9,002 nucleotides of DNA from Desulfuromonadaceae bacterium UBA5613 (GTDB lineage: Bacteria > Desulfobacterota > Desulfuromonadia > Desulfuromonadales > UBA2197), in NCBI GenBank assembly GCA_002424625.1, contig DIKR01000128.1:735-9736 (forward strand), written 5' to 3'. Made by a program: the position numbers and the translations under genes. Each line of letters starts with the position of its first letter. Positions within the stretch are counted from its first letter, which is position 1. This document shows, one piece after another, positions 1 to 7,310 of the stretch. Below the pieces are notes generated by a model. That model saw nothing but the letters and a program-made list of their open reading frames with translations. It did no database searches and was not told the origin of the DNA.

Positions 1-1949
1 AAGAAGGCGTCGACAGTCGGACGCAGGGCGGCGATGGCCCGCAGCGCCGTGCTGTAGTCGCGTTGCTCCAGACAGAGTTCGAGGCCGGCTTCGACCTTCT
101 GCAGTTCGGCAAAGAGGGCGCCTTCGCACTCGACTTCGAAGAGGGCCGGTTCAATCGGCGCCTCGACGCCGCCCTTGATGATATTGCCGATGCGCTTGAA
201 GGCGGCGGCCAATGGTTCGAAATCGGCCTGGTCCTTGAGAGCGGCGAGGGCTTTGACCCGTTCGACGGCGTCGGTCGGATCGTCGAAAGAAGCGGAAAGG
301 ACCGCTTCGACGAGATCCGTTGCATAGCCCTGGCCGGTCAGGATGTTAAGAAGACGGCCGCGGAAAAATTCGACAACCTCGGCCTGTACCTCGGCGCAAG
401 GGCGGGTCAGCTTGGCGCTGAGAAGCTCAAGACTCTGGCCGATCAGCTCAGGGAGCGAAAGGGTCAGGTTACGGCTGATGACGATGTTGAGGATGCCGAT
501 GGCACAACGGCGCAGGGCATAAGGGTCAGCCGAACCGGTGGGGATGAGACCGACGCCGAAGCAGCCGCAGACCGTATCGAGCTTGTCAGCAAGGGAGACA
601 AAGGCGCCGATCGCCGATGCCGGCAGTTCGCCACCGGCCGAGGTCGGCAGGTAATGCTCGGCAATGGCGTTGGCCACTTCGAGGCTCTCCCCCTGGCGCA
701 GGGCGTAGTCGCGTCCCATGATCCCCTGTACCTCGGGGAATTCACCGACCATCCCCGAGACCAGATCTGCCTTGCAGAGGGTGGCGGCGCGTTCGGTGGC
801 AGGTTGCAGTTCCGGGGCAAAGCGACTGGCGAAGAGGCCGGCGAGGGCGCGGAAACGCTCCATCTTCTCGAAAGAGGTGCCGAGCTTCTGCTGGTAGACG
901 ACGCTCTTCAACGCTTCGACCCGCTCGCTCAAGGGGACCTTCTGATCCTCTTCGTAGAAGAAACGGGCATCGGAGAGACGGGCCCGCAGGACGCGTTCGT
1001 TCCCCTTGACGACGACACTTGGATCGTCACTCAAGGTATTGTTGATGGTGATGAAGCAGGGGAGGAGCTTGCCGGCGCTATCGACCAGAGAAAAGTAGCG
1101 CTGGTGGCTGCGCATCGAGGTGATGAGGACCTCTTTCGGTACCTGGAGGAAGTCGGGATTGAAGGTCCCGAGAACGGCGCTCGGATATTCGCAAAGGAAG
1201 GAGACTTCTTCAAGGAGTCCCGCATCGGAAAGCACTTCGCCGCCCGCGCTCTTGGCCAGGGCAGCGATGTTGCGGCTGATGATCTCGCGCCGCCGGACCG
1301 GGGAGGGGATGACAAAGTGGGCTTCGCACTGGGCCAGGTAGTCGGCAAAATCCCGCACCGCAAAGGGGGTATTGGCCATGAATCGATGGCCGCAGGAGGC
1401 ATTGCCGCTGCTGATGTCGCCGAAGCTGAAGGGGATGATTTCGCCGCCGTAGAGAGCGACAATCCAGTGGATCGGCCGGGCAAAGCGGACGTCGAGATCT
1501 TTCCAGCGCATCGACTTTTTAAAGGGGATAGCAGCGATCAGCCGCGGGAGGATTTCCGCTAAAAGCTGCGCTGTCGGCCGGCCGCTCTCTTCCTTCTCGA
1601 CGCAGAGATACTCACCTTTTTCGGTTGCGACAATCTTGAGGTCGCTGACCGTTACCCCCTGGCCGCGGGCAAAGCCTTCCGCCGCCTTGCTCGGGGTGCC
1701 GTCGGCGCCGAAGGCGACCGACTTGGCCGGACCCATCGCCCGGATAAAGAGGTTTGGCTGCTCCTCAGCCAGGTCGCGCACCACCAGCACCAGTCGGCGC
1801 GGTGCGGCCATCGTCTCGATGGCGGAAAATTCGATGCGGGCGCTCTCCAGTTCCTTGCGGATGAGCGCTTCCATATCGGCCATGGCCTTGGGGAGGAATC
1901 CGGCGGGAATCTCTTCGCTGCCGATTTCTAGTAGTAGTTCTTTTGCCAT
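1..1949 (-). CDS. glyS: Glycyl-tRNA synthetase beta subunit, C-terminus cut by the left window edge
   Basis: GlyS is the large subunit of the cytoplasmic alpha2-beta2 glycyl-tRNA synthetase. It carries most of the tRNA recognition, while the alpha subunit activates glycine and charges tRNA-Gly. I translated this frame by hand. It opens MAKELLLEIGSEEIPAGFLP, the hallmark GlyS N-terminus, continues with the PRRLVLVVRDLAE stretch, and contains the family signature SADPYALRR at about residues 473-481. The in-window end reads ALRAIAALRPTVDAFF, matching the C-terminal anticodon-binding region of known GlyS. About 649 codons are inside the window; E. coli GlyS is about 689 residues, so roughly 40 are missing to the left. 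The start is the ATG at 1949-1947, three bases after the glyQ stop, with an AAAGGAGG ribosome-binding site inside the glyQ end. I saw no frameshift. The opposite strand is open over much of this gene, which I take as a base-composition artefact. Confidence 0.97.
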   Translation of the reverse strand, partial: MAKELLLEIGSEEIPAGFLPKAMADMEALIRKELESARIEFSAIETMAAPRRLVLVVRDLAEEQPNLFIRAMGPAKSVAFGADGTPSKAAEGFARGQGVTVSDLKIVATEKGEYLCVEKEESGRPTAQLLAEILPRLIAAIPFKKSMRWKDLDVRFARPIHWIVALYGGEIIPFSFGDISSGNASCGHRFMANTPFAVRDFADYLAQCEAHFVIPSPVRRREIISRNIAALAKSAGGEVLSDAGLLEEVSFLCEYPSAVLGTFNPDFLQVPKEVLITSMRSHQRYFSLVDSAGKLLPCFITINNTLSDDPSVVVKGNERVLRARLSDARFFYEEDQKVPLSERVEALKSVVYQQKLGTSFEKMERFRALAGLFASRFAPELQPATERAATLCKADLVSGMVGEFPEVQGIMGRDYALRQGESLEVANAIAEHYLPTSAGGELPASAIGAFVSLADKLDTVCGCFGVGLIPTGSADPYALRRCAIGILNIVISRNLTLSLPELIGQSLELLSAKLTRPCAEVQAEVVEFFRGRLLNILTGQGYATDLVEAVLSASFDDPTDAVERVKALAALKDQADFEPLAAAFKRIGNIIKGGVEAPIEPALFEVECEGALFAELQKVEAGLELCLEQRDYSTALRAIAALRPTVDAF

Positions 1950-1952
1950 GGC

Positions 1953-2828
<876 letters not shown>

Positions 2829-2832
2829 GATG

Positions 2833-2837
2833 CCTCC
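2833..2837 (-). promoter_or_regulatory. Ribosome-binding site supporting the GTG start of glyQ
   Basis: On the minus strand GGAGG is followed by CATC and then the GTG at 2828. The 4-base spacing is shorter than ideal, and GTG is a weaker start than ATG, so initiation may be moderate. No in-frame ATG lies between this site and the conserved GlyQ N-terminus, so it fixes the start at GTG. Confidence 0.65.
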
Positions 2838-2876
2838 GGAAGGAGCTAAGATTTGGATAACACGAAAAAGTGGCGA

Positions 2877-2906
2877 ATTTTAACGCGCTCTCAGTGAGAG
2901 AGTCAA
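2877..2906 (-). promoter_or_regulatory. Predicted sigma70-type promoter of glyQS
   Basis: On the minus strand a -35 box TTGACT (2906-2901, five of six to consensus) is followed by an 18-base spacer and a -10 box TAAAAT (2882-2877, five of six). A start near the A at 2871 would leave a leader of about 42 bases before the GTG of glyQ. It is the best promoter-like sequence I found in the window and sits in the only sizeable gap before glyQ. That leader is too short for a T-box or a glycine riboswitch. Confidence 0.7.
2888..2900. repeat. 13-bp palindrome filling the glyQ promoter spacer
   Basis: The sequence is CTCTCA, one central base, TGAGAG: a perfect 6-bp inverted repeat with a single-base centre. 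It begins immediately next to the -35 box and lies wholly inside the spacer of the predicted glyQ promoter, the position of a classical repressor operator. It is short enough that chance is possible, and I do not recognise it as the site of a known regulator. Confidence 0.45.
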
Positions 2907-2945
2907 GAAAAAGGGAGGGCAAACAACGGCATCTCTTTTTTGTTG

Positions 2946-2965
2946 ATTCCTTGCGGGCGAGGAAT
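2946..2965. terminator. Weak hairpin just after the diguanylate cyclase stop codon
   Basis: ATTCCT and AGGAAT form a perfect 6-bp stem around an 8-base loop, starting two bases past the stop of the diguanylate cyclase gene. On the minus strand it is followed by an A-rich, not T-rich, stretch, so it lacks the U-tract of an intrinsic terminator for that gene. On the plus strand it is followed by TTTT, but no plus-strand gene precedes it. It may be only a 3'-end stabilising structure or chance. Confidence 0.25.
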
Positions 2966-2966
2966 T

Positions 2967-5789
2967 TTAGACGAAAGAAGGGTCAGAGCTGTCTGCTTCC
3001 CCGTCAGCCACTGCCGAGTAATACCGGAAAGCATTCCGGCCGCTCTCTTTGGCCCGGTACATGGCGATATCTGCCTGGTGCAGAAGCATCGGGATATCTC
3101 TGGCATCCCGCGGGTAAAAGGCGACACCGATCGATCCGGAAATCATCCCCATACCCCCCGGCAGGCTGAAGGGCTGGCTGAGAGTTTCCAGGAGGCGCTT
3201 AGCGACAATCCCGACATGGAGAGGTTCTGCCACGCAGGGCATAATCACGGTAAATTCATCCCCGCCCATCCGCGCCAGGGTATCGCTCTTACGAAGAGTA
3301 TCCTCCATCCTCTTTACTGCCTGCTGGAGGAGAGAATCGCCGGCATCGTGACCGAGGGTATCATTTATCTCTTTGAAACGGTCAAGGTCAATAAACATCA
3401 GGGCGACGGCATAATCTTCCCGCGCCGCCCGCTCAATCGCCTGCTGCAGTCGGTCGTTAAAAAGGAGTCGATTCGGGAGCCCGGTTAATCCGTCATAATT
3501 CGCCTGCCTCCAGACCTGTTCCTGTAACTCCTTGCGCGCCGTAATATCTCGTAAGATCGATTGTACCGACCACTCTTCATGATAAAAGACCGGGGTTGAA
3601 CAGACCTCAACATCGACGACTTCACCGTTTAAGCGAAGGATCTTTTCATCGAAGCACGTTTTTTCTCCCTGATTGAATTCAACCTCACTGATGCACTGTT
3701 GGACGATTGCGTGATAATCGGGATGGACGAGATCCATGATCCTGACTCCTGTGAGTTGCCCCGTGCTTACTGCCCCGAAGAGGGCGGCGGCGGCATTATT
3801 GCCAAAAATGACCTCTCCCCCTTTGTGGACGAGGATCGCATCCGGCGAGAGTTCAGTTAATGAGCGGAAGTTCTCCTCACTCCGCCGTAACGCCTCTTCC
3901 GTTTGCTTGAGCCCGGTGTGGTCCTGCAGTGTTTCGATGGCGGCAATGACGTTCCCCTGCCGGTCGCGGATCGGAGCTGCATCAAAACTCAGATAGCGCC
4001 GCTTGCCACCGACATTGGCGTGCCATCCTTCTGCCTGCAGTCCTTCGGCAATGAGCTGCGAGCTGGAGAAGGTCTGATAAAGATCGATCGTCTTTTCAAT
4101 GTCACCATCAATAATGATATCGGCAAGGGTGGGGCGTTCCTCGGAATAAAACGCTCGCCATTGCTGGTCGGTGGCCAGCATGTCAAAAGCGGTGAGACCG
4201 GTCAGTTCTTCACAGGCGAGGTTCCAGGTAATCACTTGATGCTTACTGTCGACGACAAAGGTTGGGACGGCAGAGTTTTGCAGCAGGTTCTCGACAAAGA
4301 GTTGTTGTTCGTTTAATGCCTTCTCCAGCACTTTTCGATGGGTAATGTCAGTAAAAGTCCCGACCAGACCGGCTGCCGCCCCTTGATCGTCGTGAAAAAC
4401 AGCCCGGTAGATAAGGATCTCGTGTTGGCTGCCATCGCTGTAGAGCATCGATGTCTCCGTAAAGTCATCGGGCAGACTCGAATCGTTGAGGAGTTCGAAC
4501 TCGTCGAGATCGAGTTCTATTGCTTCAGGGGAGTCAGCGATCTCGCTGGTTGTCTTCCCTAACAATTCTGCGCGGGAGACGCCGCGAATCTCCTCGTAGG
4601 CGCGATTGCAGCCGAGATAACGTCGTTGCAGATCCTTATAGTAGACGGGATTAGGAATAGCGTCGCTGATCGTTTGCAGGAAGCGGAGACGCTCAGAGGA
4701 GAGGTCTTTCTGCACTTCGACTTCAGTCATGAGTCGATTGAAAGCAATCCCCAAAAGGCCGATTTCGTCGTCGGTGGTGATCGGAAGGGGCGTTCGTGAA
4801 GCACCCTTTTCTGACAGATTCTGGACATGGCGGGTGAAGTCGAGCAACGGTCGGCTCAGGTGCTTCATGAAGAACCATACTGCCACGGTGGTGCTAAGAA
4901 GGAGGAGAAGAAGGCCGCTGGAGATGTATCTCTTCGCTTTGGCAACAGAAGCAAAGGCTTCGCTGACCGGATAGTTGGCTGCGAGGATCCAGTCGGTTGT
5001 GGCAAGACGTTTGAAGGAGGAGAGCATGGCAATGCCACGAGAGTTGACGGTCTCTTCGGACCCTTCAAAACCGGCAATGGCTCGATCAAAGAGGGGATTG
5101 ACTCCGACCGCGACATCCTTCTGCAAAATGCGGCTGGCATCCGGATGCATGATCATCAGCCGATCGGTGTTGTAGAGGTAAAGATAACCGCTCGCACCGA
5201 TCTTGAATGTCCCCAGTCTGCCGAGGAAATTGTCGTTTGTCAGATCGACGCTTCCGGCGATGACGGCAGAGAGCTCCCCGGCGGCGTCGAAGATCGGAGC
5301 GGTGAAGATGATCGCGGGATGGTGGTGTTTCTGGCTCGAGAAGTAGGGATCCGAAATCTGCGGCTGGCGGGTTGCAATCGTCTTCTGGAAGTAGTCGCGA
5401 AAGGCAAAACTCTTGCCGCGTCGCCCCTCTTTAAAGGGGTACTCCGCGAGGAGTTCTCCGCCCGGGGAAAAACAGAAGATCCCGTTGTCGAAAAAGAGCC
5501 GAGTCCCCTCGCCGAGACGCTGGTCAAGATAGCTCTGAACAGCATCCGGATCGGCGAGAATATCGTCGGGGAAGTTGGTTGCCGTGCGGGTGATGATCTC
5601 GTTGCCGGCTCGGATCTGTTCATCGATGTCGGCGGCAACCTCTGTGACGGCGTTGAACTGTTGTTGGCTGATTATCGCCTTGAACTCGGCACTGAAAAAG
5701 TGGAGAACCCCCATGGCTGCGGCTGTGAGGGTGACCGTTAACAGCAGGCAGACAGTCAGGGCTAACTTGTTCTTTAAACTGAAAAGCAT
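2967..5789 (-). CDS. Membrane-bound diguanylate cyclase: Cache-HAMP-PAS-PAS-PAS-GGDEF
   Basis: This 940-residue inner-membrane sensor is predicted to make c-di-GMP from two GTP. Order from the N-terminus: a membrane segment at about 9-32; a periplasmic double-Cache domain at about 35-275 (SFAFRDYFQKTIATRQPQIS, SDPYFSSQ, GELSAVIAGSVDL); a second membrane segment at about 288-308 with a run of six leucines; HAMP at about 309-361; three PAS domains at about 366-490, 495-630 and 637-755; and GGDEF at about 756-925. The cyclase domain looks intact: DGLTGLPNR (766-774), the metal-binding FIDLDRFKEIND (799-810), the active-site GGDEF (842-846) and the inhibitory RKSD (833-836) exactly five residues before it. 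There is no EAL domain. The Cache domain lacks an obvious amino-acid-binding signature, so its ligand is unknown. The ATG at 5789 has GGAGG (5800-5796) six bases upstream. The gene lies 77 bases after the HD-GYP gene on the same strand. Confidence 0.95.
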   Translation of the reverse strand: MLFSLKNKLALTVCLLLTVTLTAAAMGVLHFFSAEFKAIISQQQFNAVTEVAADIDEQIRAGNEIITRTATNFPDDILADPDAVQSYLDQRLGEGTRLFFDNGIFCFSPGGELLAEYPFKEGRRGKSFAFRDYFQKTIATRQPQISDPYFSSQKHHHPAIIFTAPIFDAAGELSAVIAGSVDLTNDNFLGRLGTFKIGASGYLYLYNTDRLMIMHPDASRILQKDVAVGVNPLFDRAIAGFEGSEETVNSRGIAMLSSFKRLATTDWILAANYPVSEAFASVAKAKRYISSGLLLLLLSTTVAVWFFMKHLSRPLLDFTRHVQNLSEKGASRTPLPITTDDEIGLLGIAFNRLMTEVEVQKDLSSERLRFLQTISDAIPNPVYYKDLQRRYLGCNRAYEEIRGVSRAELLGKTTSEIADSPEAIELDLDEFELLNDSSLPDDFTETSMLYSDGSQHEILIYRAVFHDDQGAAAGLVGTFTDITHRKVLEKALNEQQLFVENLLQNSAVPTFVVDSKHQVITWNLACEELTGLTAFDMLATDQQWRAFYSEERPTLADIIIDGDIEKTIDLYQTFSSSQLIAEGLQAEGWHANVGGKRRYLSFDAAPIRDRQGNVIAAIETLQDHTGLKQTEEALRRSEENFRSLTELSPDAILVHKGGEVIFGNNAAAALFGAVSTGQLTGVRIMDLVHPDYHAIVQQCISEVEFNQGEKTCFDEKILRLNGEVVDVEVCSTPVFYHEEWSVQSILRDITARKELQEQVWRQANYDGLTGLPNRLLFNDRLQQAIERAAREDYAVALMFIDLDRFKEINDTLGHDAGDSLLQQAVKRMEDTLRKSDTLARMGGDEFTVIMPCVAEPLHVGIVAKRLLETLSQPFSLPGGMGMISGSIGVAFYPRDARDIPMLLHQADIAMYRAKESGRNAFRYYSAVADGEADSSDPSFV

Positions 5790-5867
5790 TTATTGCCTCC
5801 ACGGTTGGTCAAAGAGCGTGTGTGTAATTCCCTCCCTTTTCACTTCGTTTAGCGTTGGGGAGGTTCA
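5790..5867. other. Short gap between the HD-GYP and diguanylate cyclase genes
   Basis: This 77-base gap holds the cyclase ribosome-binding site (GGAGG, 5800-5796). It also has two complementary 6-base arms, CCTCCC at 5831-5836 and GGGAGG at 5858-5863, separated by 21 bases. No U-tract follows the arms on the minus strand, so I do not call a terminator. I see no convincing promoter either: a TTGACC at 5812-5807 has no partner and is too close to the start. Read-through from the HD-GYP gene into the cyclase gene is therefore plausible. Confidence 0.5.
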
Positions 5868-7310
5868 TTACACCAGGAATCCGGCGGGGTCCATTCCCAA
5901 AGTGGTCGCATCGATGACCCCCAGGATCGCCCGGCCCGAGGCCGCGAGCTCGGCCGTGTCGACAACCTCCCCGTCGATTTCCTCGCCGGCGGCGGAGGCA
6001 ATCAATTTTATCAACGGGGTCTTCAACATTGCGGCTGCGGGTTTGTTTTTCACGACAATCGCCATTTCTTTGGTGTTGAGAAGCAAAATGGTACCGATGG
6101 GATAGACCCCGATCATGGCGACAAAGAGCTTGAGTAGAACCGGATCATAACTCTTGCCGGATTTGGAAAGCATATAACGGATGACCTTGTCGGGCGATTT
6201 GGCTTCCCGGCGGTAAACCCGGGATGACGTCAGGGCGTCATAGTCGTCGGCCATGCTGATGATTTTGCTGAAAAGGCTCATCTTTTGGTAAGGGAGCCGA
6301 GGGTATCCCGAGAAGTCGTGCTGCCGATGATGTTCGAAGGCCACGGCCACCATCCGGGCGTTCAGATTGTCGAGCTGTTTGAGTTCCAGCAGCAGTTTGA
6401 CCCCAAGTAGCGGATGTTTATACATCTCCTGCCACTCTTTCTGGTCCAGATCGGTCTCTTTGTCCAACAATCCTTGAGGCAGAGCCGTTTTGCCGATATC
6501 GTGGCAGAAAGCGCTCAGGCCGAGCTCGCAGCAGCGGTTTTTTGTCAATCCCGCCTTGAGTCCCACCAGCATCGAAAGGATGCAGACGTTGACCGGGTGG
6601 TTGCTCGTGTATTTCTCCTGGCCTTTGAGGGTGGTAAAACCGAGCAGGTCGGCAGGATCGGAAATAAGCTGGTCAACCATCCCTTGCACGACCCTCTTAG
6701 CCTTGGCCAACTGGAGGGATTTGCCCTTCGCCGCGTTGCTCATAATGTCATCGACGGCACTGATGGCTTGGAAATAGATGCGTCTGGCCCGGGATTTGCT
6801 GTCCATCCTGGCCGCATCGTCCGTGTAGGCGTAATCGGTTTTTTCCGTCAGGACCTCAAGTTCGATGTGGCTTATCCTGGCAGCGTGCAGGAGATTCTGC
6901 AATTCACTAAAGGTCTGAAGAGACGGCGGAGACTGTATCCTGAGGAGAATCTGAACAAAACCACTAATGTCCGTCGGCGAGACTTCCGGAAAAAAGTTGA
7001 TTCCACCGATGAAGCATCTTTTCATTTCGTTCATCATGAAACTGAAGGCTTCAAATCCGACGGTTTCGGGTTTGAGGCGCAAGTCTCCCAGAAAGAGGTA
7101 ACCCCCCCTTAGCTGTAGTGAGGCCTCGGCATTCATCCGGTGCATCGTCCGGATCACGGCAAGCAGCTGCTCGACAGCCGGGGCAATAGCCGCATGTCCC
7201 GCAGTGTAATTCTGGGCAGTCTTGATCAACACGAAAAAACGGGTGACCAGATTTCTCCCTGACTGCAGCAGCGCTTTGTCAAGCTGATCCTGACGGGTCA
7301 TGGTATCCAT
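5868..7310 (-). CDS. HD-GYP-type phosphohydrolase with a novel-looking N-terminal module
   Basis: The 480-residue product has no signal peptide or membrane segment and should be cytoplasmic. HD-GYP proteins are metal-dependent phosphodiesterases that usually hydrolyse c-di-GMP. The HD-GYP core spans about 230-400. It has a histidine at 238 (SNHPVN), the HD pair H270-D271 with K274 (CHDIGKTALPQ), H299 (KHPLLG), HH at 327-328, SGYP at 334-337 and MADDYDALTSSRVYRR (353-368). The loop reads HHRQHDFSGYP where the family norm is HHExxDGxGYP, so Glu becomes Arg329 and Gly becomes Phe333. Metal ligands look kept, but c-di-GMP activity is not certain. Residues ~25-125 resemble the N-terminus of the upstream HEAT protein. 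The ATG at 7310 directly abuts the upstream TGA and has AGGAG (7321-7317) six bases before it, which favours it over the Met at codon 4. The C-terminal ~75 residues carry no catalytic motif I recognise. Confidence 0.9.
   Translation of the reverse strand: MDTMTRQDQLDKALLQSGRNLVTRFFVLIKTAQNYTAGHAAIAPAVEQLLAVIRTMHRMNAEASLQLRGGYLFLGDLRLKPETVGFEAFSFMMNEMKRCFIGGINFFPEVSPTDISGFVQILLRIQSPPSLQTFSELQNLLHAARISHIELEVLTEKTDYAYTDDAARMDSKSRARRIYFQAISAVDDIMSNAAKGKSLQLAKAKRVVQGMVDQLISDPADLLGFTTLKGQEKYTSNHPVNVCILSMLVGLKAGLTKNRCCELGLSAFCHDIGKTALPQGLLDKETDLDQKEWQEMYKHPLLGVKLLLELKQLDNLNARMVAVAFEHHRQHDFSGYPRLPYQKMSLFSKIISMADDYDALTSSRVYRREAKSPDKVIRYMLSKSGKSYDPVLLKLFVAMIGVYPIGTILLLNTKEMAIVVKNKPAAAMLKTPLIKLIASAAGEEIDGEVVDTAELAASGRAILGVIDATTLGMDPAGFLV

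Noticed and set aside
1031..1483. Minus-strand open frame of 150 codons within glyS
   Set aside because: It is a different frame from glyS, is Ser/Pro/Arg-rich, and has no conserved motif.
63..1562. Long open frame of 499 codons on the plus strand
   Set aside because: It lies wholly antisense to glyS, whose conserved sequence is clear on the minus strand. The translation is a low-complexity Gly/Asp/Glu/Ala-rich string typical of antisense frames in GC-rich genes.
2829..2876. Possible T-box or glycine riboswitch in front of glyQ
   Set aside because: The predicted leader is only about 42 bases, too short for either, and I see no T-box-like sequence or terminator/antiterminator pair.
2967..3050. 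Possible EAL domain at the C-terminus of the diguanylate cyclase
   Set aside because: The protein ends about 25 residues after the conserved YRAKESGRN element of the GGDEF domain, so there is no room for an EAL domain.
4827..5741. Open frame of 304 codons on the plus strand
   Set aside because: It is antisense to the Cache and HAMP region of the diguanylate cyclase, which has recognisable domains in frame; I saw no domain in the plus-strand reading.
5807..5812. TTGACC as a -35 box for the diguanylate cyclase gene
   Set aside because: It lies about 20 bases before the start codon, leaving no room for a -10 box and leader, and no -10-like sequence follows at the right distance.
5831..5863. 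CCTCCC/GGGAGG arms as a terminator after the HD-GYP gene
   Set aside because: The loop is 21 bases long and no T-run follows on the coding strand, so it does not fit an intrinsic terminator.
6414..7112. Open frame of 232 codons on the plus strand
   Set aside because: It is antisense to the HD-GYP gene and has no recognisable motif; the minus-strand frame has the HD residues and a ribosome-binding site.
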